From Flaccisagitta enflata (Eukaryota > Chaetognatha > Sagittoidea > Aphragmophora), in assembly GCA_965153355.1 (NCBI GenBank), contig OZ231127.1, positions 51,522,001 through 51,586,000 of the forward strand: DNA of 64,000 bases, read 5' to 3'. The notes beneath the pieces were generated by a model that did not search any database, was not told the origin of the DNA, and saw only the letters and a program-made list of their open reading frames with translations. Below, in pieces: positions 26,101-37,074 of the stretch (positions are counted from its first letter, which is position 1; each line of letters opens with the position of its first letter). Both the position numbers and the translations under genes were made by a program.

Positions 26101-26345
26101 GAGAGATGGCGGCGCCCTTCGTCTCGGTGCTTTTCCAAGATGGCGCTGATCGATCTCCTTTTCTCCATCTTTTTCTCCTCCTCCTCCTCCTCCACTGGCT
26201 ACGTCTCTCGATGTTCGATGGAAAAGAATAGGATTCTCCAAAAGTCGATCTCCGCCCTTCTTTCCTCATCGTTGCTTTTAGGTGATGGGGTCGTGACGTT
26301 TTGCGGGGATATATAAAAAGGGGGGAGGAAAAGGGACGGCGTCTT
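26101..26345 (+). promoter_or_regulatory. Promoter-like segment inside the LTR element
   Basis: Two ATGGCG motifs of YY1 type lie at 26106 and 26137 (AAGATGGCG). A TGACGT half-site is at 26294. A strong TATATAAAAAG box at 26310-26320 is followed by a purine run and, about 30 bases downstream, pyrimidine-rich sequence resembling a 5' TOP leader. Spacing and orientation suit a Pol II core promoter on the plus strand. This is inference from motifs only. Confidence 0.45.
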
Positions 26346-26394
26346 TGCAGATTCGCCTTTTTATTCACGGTTTCTTTCTCTTTCTTTTTGCCGC

Positions 26395-26690
26395 TTGTTC
26401 TTTCCTCTCTCTCTCTCGTTCCTTTTCTCGTTCTCTTGTTGTTCGCTTTCTCGTTCTCTCTCTCGTTCTCTTTCTCGTTCTCTCTCTCGTTCTCTCTCTC
26501 GTTCCTTTTTTCGTTCTCTTGTTGTTCGCTTTCTCGTTCTCTCTCTCGTTCTCTTTCTCGTTCTCTCTCTCGTTCTCTCTCTCGTTCTCTCTCGCGTTCT
26601 CTTTTTCGTTCCCTTTCTTGTTCTCTTTCTTGTTCTTTTTCTCGTTCTGTTTTGCTCTCTCTCTGTCTTGTTTTCTGTCGTTCTCTTCCC
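26395..26690 (+). repeat. (CTCTCTCGTT)n pyrimidine repeat in the LTR element
   Basis: A 10-bp unit CTCTCTCGTT with variants CTTTCTCGTT and CCTTTTTTCGTT is arranged in two higher-order copies of about 80 bp (both with GTTCTCTTGTTGTTCGCTTT). Stops are rare on this strand because they need purines, so long open frames here mean little. Confidence 0.9.
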
Positions 26691-26754
26691 TTCTCCCTGT
26701 TGTTCTGCCTCCTTTTCTCTTTTGGTTTCTTCTATTCTTACGCCTTGCGTTTTT

Positions 26755-27169
26755 AATGTGGTATTATTTTTTTTATATATGTTTCCGTTGTCATTTCCGC
26801 GGGTCACGTTTTGATTACGGGGTTATTGGTGGTTGCTTGGTACCCTGCGTGATTGTTTTTCCTATTTTTGCGTGTTTTTATTATTGTTGGCTGTTCATTG
26901 TTATTGATTTTCGATGTCGTTTTGCGTTTCGCGTTTTTATCATTGGTTATCGTTGTCGTCTTACGTTGCGTGTTTTTTATCTCTGTGACCATTTGTTTAA
27001 CGTGTCAGACACGTTTGGTTTGGTTTTAATTATTTATTTTAGGTATAGTTTCTTTTTATCATTGCCGTTTTTTAATTCCTTTGTATTTCTGGCCATGTTC
27101 CCCTGTCTGGAAATACCACAAGGCCCCAAACCCCCCTTCCCTATCCCACACCCATTTTTACCTAGGTAA
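26755..27169 (+). CDS. Possible small hydrophobic protein (doubtful)
   Basis: 138 codons from ATG 26755. The product would be rich in Phe/Ile/Val/Cys, with at least one membrane-length segment around residues 22-53, and a proline-rich tail (GPKPPFPIPHPFLPR). I recognise no family. The region is T-rich, which alone favours hydrophobic open frames. It ends in TAA directly followed by the ATG of the next frame, in the same reading frame. Confidence 0.2.
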
Positions 27170-27328
27170 ATGCGCCTCAACGCCGACTCTCTCGTGTCTC
27201 GTCTTGGCAGCCAGGGTGAAATTGACTCTTTCGTGCGGGCGTTTAAGTCAATGGACAATTTGGCGGCGGCCCTTGTCTTCGATGATCCCCATAACTCAAC
27301 AAAAGAAGCCTCATCCATTCGCGAGTGA
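27170..27328 (+). CDS. Possible 52-residue ORF in the LTR element
   Basis: The ATG follows a TAA stop directly (TAAATG). The product begins MRLNADSLVSRLGSQGE and has balanced composition (DSFVRAFKSMDNLAAALVFDD), unlike the T-rich surroundings. A pyrimidine tract ending TTTTTACCTAG lies just before it and could be a splice acceptor. No family is recognised. 27329-28058 beyond it looks non-coding. Confidence 0.3.
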   Translation: MRLNADSLVSRLGSQGEIDSFVRAFKSMDNLAAALVFDDPHNSTKEASSIRE

Positions 27329-28059
27329 TTATACTCCCGGACAGCGGCGTGGTTGGGGTAGTTACATATTGTTGAGTGGGGGGGAGATTTTCAAGGGAGA
27401 GATAGAGGAGAGGTGTGCGTTGCCCCTTTATTGAGTCCCTCCCCTTCCTGTCTTGTTGGGCGGGCCCCTAGGGCAGGTTTCCATATTTTCCCCCGTGGAT
27501 GGTGCCTTTAGTGGGTATGTTTCAGGCCTTCTTTGGTCGTTAGTCGTTGGTTATATCCCTTGGGTCTGTCCACTAAGGGTGAGGGTTGGTTCCTGTCTTT
27601 TTTCTTTCACTGTCCTGGTAGTTGCGCAGCAAGGCCCCAAGGCCGCCGTGAAGCTGTTGGTTCATCGTCGATGGTAACGTTGATAATGACATAAGCTGGA
27701 ACTGTGCCTAAGGCAGCGGCGCCACCTTGGTCGGTGATCGGGTGCCGGCCCTGTAGACGGTGGGTGGTGGGTCTTGATGGGGGTAGGGGTGCGTCTCATT
27801 AATATATTATCTGAATTGTTATTTGAATTTGCCATTTGAATTAGCTGTAGTTTTGTCGCCGATTTTGTCCTTTGGGTAGCATGGTCGGGTAAGGGGACGG
27901 GAAGGGGGTGTTTGTACATTGAGCCAGCTGCGGAGCAGTAGCACCCTTCGTCCCCAGGGGAGTGCGTGGGTGGTGTGTGCTGTTTTGTCCTGTCCTATTT
28001 TTTTTTTTATATTTTCCTTAGATTTTGCCTCTCGAAACTTTTTAGGAATTTGTTTTTTT

Positions 28060-28081
28060 AAATAAAAAAACCCAGGGGGAA
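28060..28081 (+). promoter_or_regulatory. Polypurine tract
   Basis: AAATAAAAAAACCCAGGGGG plus AA directly abuts the 3' LTR. This is the plus-strand DNA primer site of LTR elements. It is interrupted by a CCC. Confidence 0.75.
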
Positions 28082-28572
28082 TGTGAAAAATGTGTTTTTT
28101 GTTGGCTTCGACGATTCCATTTTTTGTGGCATTGCTCTTTTGTCGCCTCTGTGGATTTATAGAGTTGCTTGAGATTTTTAATTTTTATCGCATTTTGCTG
28201 CTGGAGACGTGTGCGCGTTTTTTATCTTTTTTGCCTTGCATTTTTATCGTTATCGCGTCATTTTATCGTTTTAGTCTCGTTTTATCGTTTTGGTCTCGTT
28301 TTATCTCGATTTGTGTACTAATTTTTTCCCTTTTTTTTGTTCCATTTAGAGTCTTTTTTGAGAGGTGTGGTGGCAAACTGTCCGTTAATAGATTTTACTC
28401 CATAAAAATAGACATATCGGCGGCTATGTAGAATTACGACGGGCTTTATCATTTCATCCACACCTCAATATGCAAATTAGACAAAATAAGGACATGTTCA
28501 CGCTCAGCTAAATAGACATGTGAATCGCTAAAAGCGTGAACCGACGGCAAGAAACTATGCCGTAATTTCACA
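28082..28572 (+). repeat. 3' LTR (491 bp)
   Basis: Matches the 5' LTR apart from two extra T in one T run (after TTTTTTCCC) and CCGTAATTTCAC in place of CCGTAAATTCAC near the end. Confidence 0.95.
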
Positions 28573-28577
28573 AAGCG

Positions 28578-29868
28578 TGTCTCTCTATTCCATATATTCT
28601 ATAAGTTCGCTTCGACCTGAGTTTCTAGAAAGAGGACTAGAACAGTTGTCAAATCTGGTACTTTGTTTCAAATTGTAAAATATTACTTATTTACCTAATG
28701 TTGTTTATAATGGAATCATTGAAGTCTATCCTTATAAAACTCTATCCTAATTCTATTTGCCGTGCAAAATTGCCAGTAAAATAGGTCAAAAACAAACAAA
28801 CAAAAAAAAATCATGTATGTCTTCTCTAAAATGTGGATCAACCAAAGTCAATTTCAAAGATGTGATGTTCAATCATATATTTACGGGCCTTCTTCCTTCT
28901 TCTTCGATGAAGAAAAGAAAACAAGGCCGGAAACATGACCAAAAAGTAACAGGGGCAGAAGTGTACATGCCTGTAGATGGGCACTGACCTTAAAGTGGGT
29001 AGACTTGCGCACAAACGCTCAGGAATCACTATTTAGGCCCATATCACGTCATCCCATCCCATCAAAAAGCATGACCTATGGACCAACCTATCGACCAACG
29101 GACACACACTCTGTTAGAGTCGCTTGGTAAGCGACTTAGAACGCTGTTGAGAAAACTTCAATCAGCTAGAAATGATTCATTTATTGACATTGTAGTGATT
29201 TATCTTTGTTGCACTTTGATAAATGTCGCCTCGCGCGTGACAACTCTCTTGAACATTCATAATATTGATTATCTTTTTCTGCCTTTCAAACAAAATTGCA
29301 CTTAAAAAAGAAGAACAACCGCAGCCCGCGTGTATGTGAGTATATATATATAAACAAACGGATATATTTCACTTTGTTGACCAAACAAACAGACAAGATG
29401 CGACCGCCCCGAATATAATGTAAAAGAATCCTTTTCTCCCTTTTGGGAAAAATCTTTAAATTGAGGGGGAAAAAATAAAAGATAAAAAATAAAAGATAGC
29501 GAAAAAAAAAGATAGAAAAAAAAATATTGAATGGAATTTGAGAGCAAACATTGCAAATTTCAACCGGCGTCGTTTGTGGCACGACATGAAGCACACTTTA
29601 TATTTAATCACTTAAAAATCTGTATGTTTATATATAAACACGGAATCGTGTAAACACACGCAGTTTTTTTTTATTCGTTAGCCACTAGTCATTACATGAC
29701 GATTGGTTAATGACTCGGTTTCTATTCTGAGCTGCGCAGATTCGGGGGGTGTTTTGGGGGAACTAATCATCTGGGGAATTATTTCTCCAGGGAATTACCT
29801 CCTTTCCACAAAGCGAATGGCTAAGATTGCGTTTCATTTGGTCATAATCACCACATGATTTTTAGTCG
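28578..29868. other. AT-rich spacer right of the LTR element
   Basis: A diverged family H fragment (ATGGACCAACCTATCGACC, AGAGTCGCTTGGTAAGCGAC) lies at 29075-29138. No gene is seen. Confidence 0.5.
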
Positions 29869-30057
29869 CGTGCTACGCGACTCTACACCCCGTTTTGTCC
29901 GTCGGTTGGTTGGTCCGTTGGTTGGTTGGTCAAATTATACTTTTTTTATGATTTTTATTCCTTGACCCTACTGATCCTGCCCAAGTGGTCTGGTGACCTC
30001 AAATATGACCCCTGCCCACCCACACGCGACTTGGGAAGCCGTGTATCCGACCTTGTT
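29869..30057 (+). repeat. Family H repeat, type A
   Basis: TTTAGTCGCGTGCTACGCGAC start, CCGTCGGTTGGTTGGTCCG, GTGTATCCGACCTTGTT end. Confidence 0.85.
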
Positions 30058-30133
30058 ATTCATTATCTTAGTTACAGTTTTAGTTACTTTTTTCCAGATT
30101 TTTCTTCATTAACTTAGTTAAAATCTAAGTTAC

Positions 30134-30348
30134 TTTTTTTAGTCGCGTGCCACGCGACTCTACAACCCGCTTTGTCGGTCCGTCCGTCCGTCGGTCCGTC
30201 GGTCCGTCGGTCCGTCCGTCACACTTTACTTTTTTTTGGGTTTTTGCGGTCTTTGGCCTCACTGCTCCTGCCCAAATGATTAGGTGATATCAAATACAGC
30301 CCCTGCCCACCCGCACGCGACTGGGGTAGCCGTGTATCCGGCCTTGTT
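30134..30348 (+). repeat. Family H repeat, type A
   Basis: Well-preserved copy only 77 bp after the previous one, in the same orientation. It starts AGTCGCGTGCCACGCGACTC and ends GTGTATCCGGCCTTGTT. Confidence 0.87.
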
Positions 30349-30415
30349 TAGAGAGGATCAAGAAAAAATGGTATCAAACTCCCGATTAATAACAACAAAC
30401 ATATGCAGTGAGTAT

Positions 30416-31089
30416 CCGATATAACGGCCTTGAAGTGACTAAGGAATTTTCGTCATTAAATCCGAATGCTGTAAAATCGAGAACCTAATTTTCATTAATT
30501 AATTGATTTTTGCAGCTTTTGGCTAGGTAGCCTCACATGGGTTTTACATAGATTGTTATGGTCATTATCCAACTGATCAATTGGCCAACTAACTATCAGA
30601 CAAGCAAAAGAACCAACAAACACAAGGTCTTGTTAACTTGCTATTACATAACATATGGAAATGTTCATAAGATATTATTGCTATTAGGAGTCACAACACA
30701 TGAATAAAAAAGAAACCAATTCTGTTTAATTCAAAAATAACTAATTATAGACATTTTTTAAGACACTTAATCTCATATTCTCTTCAGTTTCGTCTCTTAG
30801 CTCTTGTTTTATGCACTCAATTGTTTTCATGTGAATGACCTCTTTTTCTTGGTTTATTCTAAAAAAGGATTATCAAGCTTAAATCTAAATTCGAATTTGG
30901 GAAAAATTATGAGCTGAGAACTCAATGTTATTAAATCAAGGAAAAATCATCCATGGGAATCAAAAATTACATCTTTTGATCAGGTTTGAATGTTAAATCA
31001 GGTACCTGTAAGAATTTGGGACTAATAAAACATAGCTTTTTAATCCGTAATGTCGTTAAATCAGGTGACGATAAGGCGGAAGCTCACTG
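30416..31089. mobile_element. Pogo/Tigger-like non-autonomous element (tentative)
   Basis: The left end CAGTGAGTATCCG and the right end, read inward on the minus strand as CAGTGAGCTTCCG, are imperfect inverted repeats. Behind both lie GATTTAACGAC-type words (TTAAATCAGG, TCGTTAAATC), which recur near 61880 and 63300. TA follows the right end, but the left flank is TG. Confidence 0.5.
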
Positions 31090-31720
31090 TATTTGTTTAT
31101 CTGAGGCAAAATGTTTGCCATCCACTATTTTGATCTTACCTTAGGGAGAGATGCGCAAAGGAGAAAATCGATTATTGTTCCGTTTTATCTTTGTTGTTCA
31201 GGTGTTTGTTTAGCAAACAGTTTCTTTGCGTTTGTTCCCTTTTTATCAGCTTCTCTATATAACTTTTTTTTTTGGATAAGAGTAAAAAAAAAGAAATCCT
31301 CTTCGTTTTTTTTATCTCAGAAGCTTTCGGCAAAAAGGGGAAAAATTATACTTTCTTCTTCTTTCCTGAAGGATAAACAACAACCGGAGGTTTTTTTCCT
31401 TTTACGGTCCTTTTTTTTTATATTTTTAATTATTTTTTCCTACCTTCTTCTATACATTTTGTTACTTCTATGTTCTTTTTTTTTTTGTTTTGGTTTATTT
31501 TTGTTTCGTCTTTTTTTTCGGGATAGGATTCGGGCGTCGAGGTTCAGTTACACTCTTCTTCTCCTCTTTCAATTTTTTCGTTTTTTTTTCTTTTTGGCGA
31601 AAAAATCCAGAGGTCAGCGTCATCTGTACACACGGACTTCACTCTTCAAGGTTTTCATGTTGAAAGGTTGAGCAACATCTAACAGGCAGGGCACTAAAAC
31701 TGTGATATAAGGTTGTTGAT

Positions 31721-31730
<10 letters not shown>
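31090..31730. other. T-rich stretch
   Basis: A 186-codon open frame is dominated by Phe/Leu/Ser from T runs. No motif was recognised, so it is not called. Confidence 0.4.

Positions 31731-31764
<34 letters not shown>
31725..31764. repeat. (GA)n microsatellite
   Basis: About 20 GA units. Confidence 0.95.
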
Positions 31765-31767
<3 letters not shown>

Positions 31768-31889
31768 TATTAGTGATTAGGCAATTAGGTACCTTTTAAA
31801 CCAGTGCAGTGACGCGGGGTCACAATATCGTTGTATATACAAAACCACTCCATGCTCAATAACACAAACAGACAATCAAAATTTCAGCG

Positions 31890-32009
31890 TTTTAAATGCG
31901 CGTTTTCATACATTATGTCTCGATCATCATAGACCGACGGACAGACTGGCGGACGGACCAACGCAACGGACGGACGACGCCTCACATAGTTGCCCGTCCG
32001 CAACGAAAA
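31890..32009 (-). repeat. Family H repeat, type C, 3' part
   Basis: GTCTCGATCATCATAGACCG, tetramer run and GTCCGCAACGAAAAAA end. Confidence 0.7.
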
Positions 32010-32127
32010 AAGACCATGTATAAATCCCCTAATTTCGCAGTAACGAGAAAGGTGGAAAAATTTCCAAAGTTACTAATAAGGCTGATGTGATGTGCAGTAA
32101 TGAGAAAGGTGGAAAAATGCAACATAC

Positions 32128-32170
32128 AGTTGAACCCCGCTCGTAGGGACTCGCCATTAAGGCAATTAAG
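32128..32170 (+). mobile_element. Pogo/Tigger-type TIR, partner not found
   Basis: CAGTTGAACCCCGCTCGTAG after TA resembles the widespread CAGTYGAACCCCGCT TIR of pogo-like elements. No matching right end is seen in the next kilobase. Confidence 0.4.
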
Positions 32171-32715
32171 GCTACAATGGATGCAAATTTGTAGTCCTTG
32201 TTTCTCTTTATCTACTATATTGGCTGAGAAAGAATTCCACTTAGGTTTGTTAGTCCCTTGAAATCCGTTAGGGATTAAACAGTATAAATGTCTGAGTCAT
32301 AAACTCTTAGTATTATATCATTCGTTGTTTCATTGCGATTCGGGGAAAAATCCAGTGAAAAATTGAGTGGGAACATGAAAAATGATATGGATTCCAAAAT
32401 TTCAATTGGATAGACGAGTGGACGAATGGACAGTCCAATAATACTAAGAATAAAATGCCAACATGAGCGTCGTGTAGAAAATGATGGAAACTTATGAAAA
32501 AACGCCGAAAAGAGAAAAGACAATAAACAATCTTGAAGTAACAATAACGAGAAATGATAAAGATCATATCATAACCAACGAGAAGTGGGAGAAAACGAAA
32601 AATGGATTTATGTGGGGTAAAACGTTAGAGACGAAGAGGCCACGTTTTGCGCTTGTTGTTATTTTTTTATCTTTTATCATTTTTTACTTTTTTTGCTTAT
32701 TCTGTTTAAGAGGGG

Positions 32716-32718
<3 letters not shown>

Positions 32719-32775
<57 letters not shown>

Positions 32776-32945
32776 AGACTGAACATCATCATCACAACAC
32801 CGGTGAATGAATGAGGACCAAGAGGAGCAAGGGAAGTGAAAGAAGAAGAAGAAGAAGAAGAAAAAGAAGAAGAAGAAGAAGAAGAAGAAGAAGAAGAAGA
32901 AGAAGAAGAAGAAGAAGAAGAAGAAGAAGAAGAAGAGGAAAAAGA
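32719..32945. repeat. (GA)n and (GAA)n microsatellites
   Basis: (GA)n at 32719-32774. (GAA)n at 32840-32940. Confidence 0.95.
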
Positions 32946-33189
32946 AAAAAGTAGAAAAAAAAAAGATTAGAAGAAAAAATAATAAGAAGAAGAAGACAAC
33001 GTTGAGAGTAAAAAGCGAAAACATATGAGGAGGAGGCGGAGGAGGATGAAAAAAAACTGAGGAGGAGACAGAAGGAAGAAGAAGAGAGAGGGTGAGAGAG
33101 TAAGAAGAAGATAAATGATTAGAAGTACTATCTAGAGCAAAAGTATGGAAACACTCTAGTAATTGCTTAGTTTATGCAAAAAAAAAAAA

Positions 33190-33393
33190 ACAAGTGACGC
33201 GGGGTCACAATATCATTGCGGACGGGTCGGCAGGGGCATCCAACCCCCATCCATACCCCATGTCCCCCACTCACATACACAAAATGCATATAAAATGCTC
33301 GTTTTCGCACTTTTCGACTCATGTTCATGGATGGACGGACCAATGGACGGACGGACAAAGCCTCTTATAGAGTTGCGTGTCCGCAACTAAAAA
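33190..33393 (-). repeat. Family H repeat, type C
   Basis: GTGACGCGGGGTCACAATAT, GCGGACGGGTCGGCAGGGGC, and an end GTTGCGTGTCCGCAACTAAAA. Confidence 0.8.
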
Positions 33394-34080
33394 CCCTGAA
33401 GAATATTTAAGATACTTATTTTGACATCTTGGAGGTTCAACAAGTATAGGTTTTTGAACATTTTCAAATGAATGTTAGAGATAAACACATTATGTATCTT
33501 CCTTTCCATGAAAACTGTTGAGGATCATTCTTTAGTCTATGGCACGATTCGCGGTCTCGCAGGCGGAGCATGAGTAAAATAAGCCATTTTCAAAATCAAA
33601 TAAATATAACATATCTATACATCATTGTGAAGGTAATACTTTACTCTATATGAATTCACCTCTGGAATTCGTTAGCAGGGTCAAATCTTCATGCAAATTA
33701 GGTTATAATGACAACATATAAAATTTCCCTTAATTTCAAAATTTGACCATTTGATGAAGTGAGATCGACCAGTAAGAGTCTATATTGGTGCAAAGACATA
33801 GGGGCAGATGTGTTTACACTATATTGATCATTGGGCAGGAGTAGTTTTGAATAAAATTCAATGCAAAAACCAAAAAAGTTCAAAATATCAATGTTTTGCA
33901 TACCGACCTAACAGCCATATACAGTAACTTTGAAGCAGCGATGGCAACACAATGCATTTTAGTCCGATTACGAGACCGCGAACCTTGCTGCATGAGCAAG
34001 TACGATTACGCTTACCATTCCACCAGTCTTTGACAGCATACGATTACGACAACGAGTATACAATGAATACAACCTATGTT
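33394..34080. other. AT-rich spacer
   Basis: Nothing assignable. GATTACGAGACCGCGAACC near 33965 is partly the complement of CGATTCGCGGTCTCGCAGG near 33545, a possible inverted pair about 420 bp apart. Confidence 0.4.
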
Positions 34081-34099
34081 GGAGTAAAGCTTGTTATTT

Positions 34100-34158
34100 C
34101 CTTCTTTCCTTCTTCCTTTCTTTCTATCTTTCTTTCTTTCTTTCTTTTTTTCTTTTTT

Positions 34159-34214
<56 letters not shown>

Positions 34215-34480
34215 TTTTTCTTTCTTTCTTTCTTTCTTATTCTCTAGCTTTCTAAGTGACAAATTTGGCTAGATGTTGCCTGATGAATGGTAAAATACGA
34301 TTTTAAAAACCACAATAATTGCATTCTTTCAGTGCATCTTCTTGTTCCTCTTCTTCTTCTTCTTCTTCTTCTTCTTCTTCTTCTTCTTCTTCTTCTTCTT
34401 CTTCTACTTCTTCTTCTTTTTTTTCTTCTTCTTCAACTAACGTGAATCTCTTCTTCTTCTACTTCTTTTTTTTTTCTTCT
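34100..34480. repeat. (CTTT)n and (CTT)n microsatellites
   Basis: (CTTT)n at 34108-34238. (CTT)n at 34345-34435, then a 60-bp direct repeat ending CTTCAACTAACGTGAATCT. Confidence 0.95.
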
Positions 34481-34727
34481 TCTTCAACTAACGTGAATCT
34501 ATTGTTGCCGCATTGATTTTAATCCAAATAGCCTGATTCCCTTTTCTACTCAGCCTCTCTTCTTCATCATTTTCATTCTCATCATCACTTTCTTCTTTTT
34601 CTTCTCATTTGTCTTCTTTTTCCTCTTCTTCTTCCTCTTCTTCTTATTTTTTTGCAACTTTTTCTTCTGTAAATTCTTCTTCTTCTTCTCTTTTATCACC
34701 TTTATGTCCTCCAACTTCTTCCCTTTC

Positions 34728-35275
34728 TTTCTTCACACATATGGGGGATTTTCTCCTCCTTCTTTGTCTGTCCGTCCATCCCCCCAGTCTCGAGGCCCAA
34801 ATCCCAGTCCCGAGACCCGAATCCCAGTCTCGTGGCCCAAATCCTATCCAAAAGGCCCAAATCCTAGTCTCAAGGCCCAAATTCTAGCATGGAGACCCAA
34901 ATCCCAGCCTTGGCGCCAAAATCTCATCCTTTAGGCTCAAATCCCAGCTGCGAGGCCCAAATCTAACCCTCAAGGCTCATATCCCAGCCTCACAGATGAG
35001 ATTTGGGTCTCAAAGCTGGGATTCAGGCCTCCAGGCTAAGATTTGGGCCTTGAGGCTAGGATTTGGTCCTTTTGGATAGGATTTGGGCCACGAGACTGGG
35101 ATTTGGGCCTCAAGACTGGGGCGAGGCGGGCGGACGGAGGAGGAGGAGAAAATCCGCCATATGTGTGAAAGCATAGGTCATCGACCCCTTCGGGGCCGCT
35201 GCCCTGCTTCCCCTTCAACTTCCAGCACAACCTACTCGGGCAGGGCACAGGTACCACTGACCATCTAACGCTTTT
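34728..35275. mobile_element. Palindromic minisatellite element (family M), copy 1
   Basis: The left arm TCACACATATGGGGGATTTTC is mirrored by GAAAATCCGCCATATGTGTGA at the right. Between them about 12 units of GAGGCCCAAATCCCAGTCTC (20-21 bp) switch strand near 34995. The right end carries the family M core, AGCATAGGTCATCGACCCCT plus TCGGGGCCGCTGCCC, then GGTACCACTGACCATCTAAC plus GCTTTTGCGAC at 35275. Cores at 40076, 51567 and 53772 match. Confidence 0.8.
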
Positions 35276-35547
35276 GCGACTATTCTTCTTTTTCTTTTTT
35301 TTTTCTTTTTTTTTTTCTTCTTCTTTTTCCAGATACACGGCTACCAGATTTTAGGTGACCATGTCGAAGTTTGAACAATTCAGTTTCACAAAACTTGATA
35401 TATTAAAGGGAATCTCAGCGTTATGAATGCATTATGGGGTGTGAACAAAATTTGTATCGCATCTTTGTAAATGCATATCACTGAACTGATCATCGAGTGA
35501 ATTTGGCATGTAAAGTGCCCTATGTCTTCATCAAACAAACTAAAGAG

Positions 35548-35706
35548 GAACAAGGCCGGATACATGGCTAACACCAGTTGCAGACAGGTGGCAGGGGCGA
35601 AAAAGCGAGTTTCTCGACTCTGGTTCAATGATGGACAGACAGACAGACCGACGGACGGACCGACGGACAAAGGCTTTTTTAGAGTGGTGTGTCCGCAACG
35701 AGAAAG
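35548..35706 (-). repeat. Family H repeat, type C
   Basis: AACAAGGCCGGATACATGGC start, CAGGTGGCAGGGGCG, GACCGACGGACGGACCG and GTGTCCGCAACGAGAAA end. Confidence 0.78.
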
Positions 35707-36023
35707 TTGTGAAAACAGAGAAAAGTGCTATTTTCATGACTCCATAAAAAATCTTCTGATACTTCAACATGATTTTTTTCTCGTGTCAACCAGAATCTAG
35801 ACAAATAAGAATATCCATTTTTTCCAAAATGTTCCTTCATTCCATCAAAGTTAGAGCGACTTTTAAGCGACAGACCAAAATGAGCTAATTGAGGCCTTTT
35901 TTGGGCCACATTGACCTAAGATATGTCGCCCTAGAGATCCAAAAGTGTGCCCAGAGTTGTTTGTCATGTCCGGTGCGCCATGTGATGAATGAGGCTGTCA
36001 TATATATTGTCATATCATAGGAT

Positions 36024-36275
36024 TTAGGGCGCTTTTCTAGTCACAGTAAATCGCGTTTTAAACAGGCCACTTGGCCGCTTAATATGTTCATCTGCTTGCA
36101 CCGCTCATTCCGCTACACTTGCTACGCTTGCTTGCTCCATTCACAAGCTCGCTCACTTTATTTAGAAGCTCGCTCACTCCCCTCACTTCCTCGTTGGACA
36201 CTGAAATTTATAGATATGTGGTCATGCTGAAAACGCATTCAACGCGTATTTCTAGAACGAGGAAACATGCCCTTA
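36024..36275 (-). mobile_element. Harbinger-like MITE with TTA target duplication
   Basis: The 246-bp element at 36027-36272 starts GGGCGCTTTTCTAGTCAC and ends CGTATTTCTAGAACG plus AGGAAACATGCCC. It is flanked by TTA at 36024-36026 and 36273-36275. It is the inverted orientation of the copy at 20295, with a CGCTCACTC-rich interior. Confidence 0.78.
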
Positions 36276-37074
36276 CACGGCCTGCTGGATTCCAAATTGT
36301 ATCTGTAATTGTAACGTGAAATATTGGATGACGCAAAATTGGCTGATATATTGATTTCTGAACGATACAGCCCCTGCCGAGCCCCGCTCACCCGCTTACT
36401 GCCCCTGCTCACCTGCATTGCTGCACCTGCCCATCCGCCAGCGACTACTTATTGGTTGTTAATGCGGCTTTGGTTATTTAAAACCGGAGTATGCAAGGGA
36501 GAAATAACTGTCAAATACACCATTTTTATGGCAAATTCAAGGCATTCTCTAACAGCATGTTTTTGGCATCAGATCATACATAATGTTAATGCGATGAGAT
36601 GGAATTGTTACATGAATATGTCTGAAGCCTACCTACTTTGTTTTTCATAATCTTAGAGCGATTGTAGCGGAATCTGAGAAAAAAACATAAAAAAAACCTG
36701 CAATTTTGCTGTTTTTACAGGATTTTACAGCATATACTAATACTAATTTTCGACATCTTAAGATCAATTCTTTTCAAAATAGTGTCCCTAGACCAGTTTC
36801 ACTAATTTTGAGTACTGATGAATCAATGCTGCAGTATATCAAAGAGAAATACGTAAAAAACAGTAAAAAATGCTATTTTTACAGCATTTTTACAGCATTT
36901 TTACAGCATTTTACAGCATTAATTCAAAATTCTATCAGGAAATTTTTGAGAATTTAGTATGAAGTGATAAATTAAGTATTCCCGATGCCCATCCCAATGG
37001 TTGTTTTTACCTCCTGTTCTTTTTTGAACGCCTAAAGCCTCCAACAATGCGTGACTATCAAAAAACTTGAGGCA
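36276..37074. other. AT-rich spacer
   Basis: A local repeat TTTTTACAGCATTTTTACAG occurs at 36880-36915. A type C-like CAGCCCCTGCCGAGCCCCGC patch is near 36370. No gene is supported. Confidence 0.4.

Larger units (their letters stand above)
22725..28577 (+). mobile_element. Young gag-only BEL/Pao-like LTR retrotransposon
   Basis: A complete element, LTR to LTR at 22730-28572 (5,843 bp), flanked by the 5-bp duplication AAGCG at 22725-22729 and 28573-28577. The LTRs start TGTGAA and end TTCACA and differ only by a 2-base T-run indel and one substitution, so insertion is recent. The order is 5' LTR, candidate primer site, intact gag, about 2.4 kb without recognisable protease, RT, RNase H or integrase, polypurine tract, 3' LTR. 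It would need enzymes in trans. A 5-bp duplication and the gag zinc-finger pattern agree with BEL/Pao. The pol-less part carries a promoter-like segment and a pyrimidine-repeat tract that do not look retroviral. Confidence 0.92.

Noticed and set aside
26345-27169. 274-codon hydrophobic frame as an env-like gene
   Set aside because: It begins at a TTG and its first half is the pyrimidine repeat, where stops are rare by composition. Only the part after ATG 26755 was kept, at low confidence.
31111-31671. 186-codon frame
   Set aside because: Phe/Leu-rich from T runs. No splice or domain evidence, and flanked by AT-rich transposon-like DNA.
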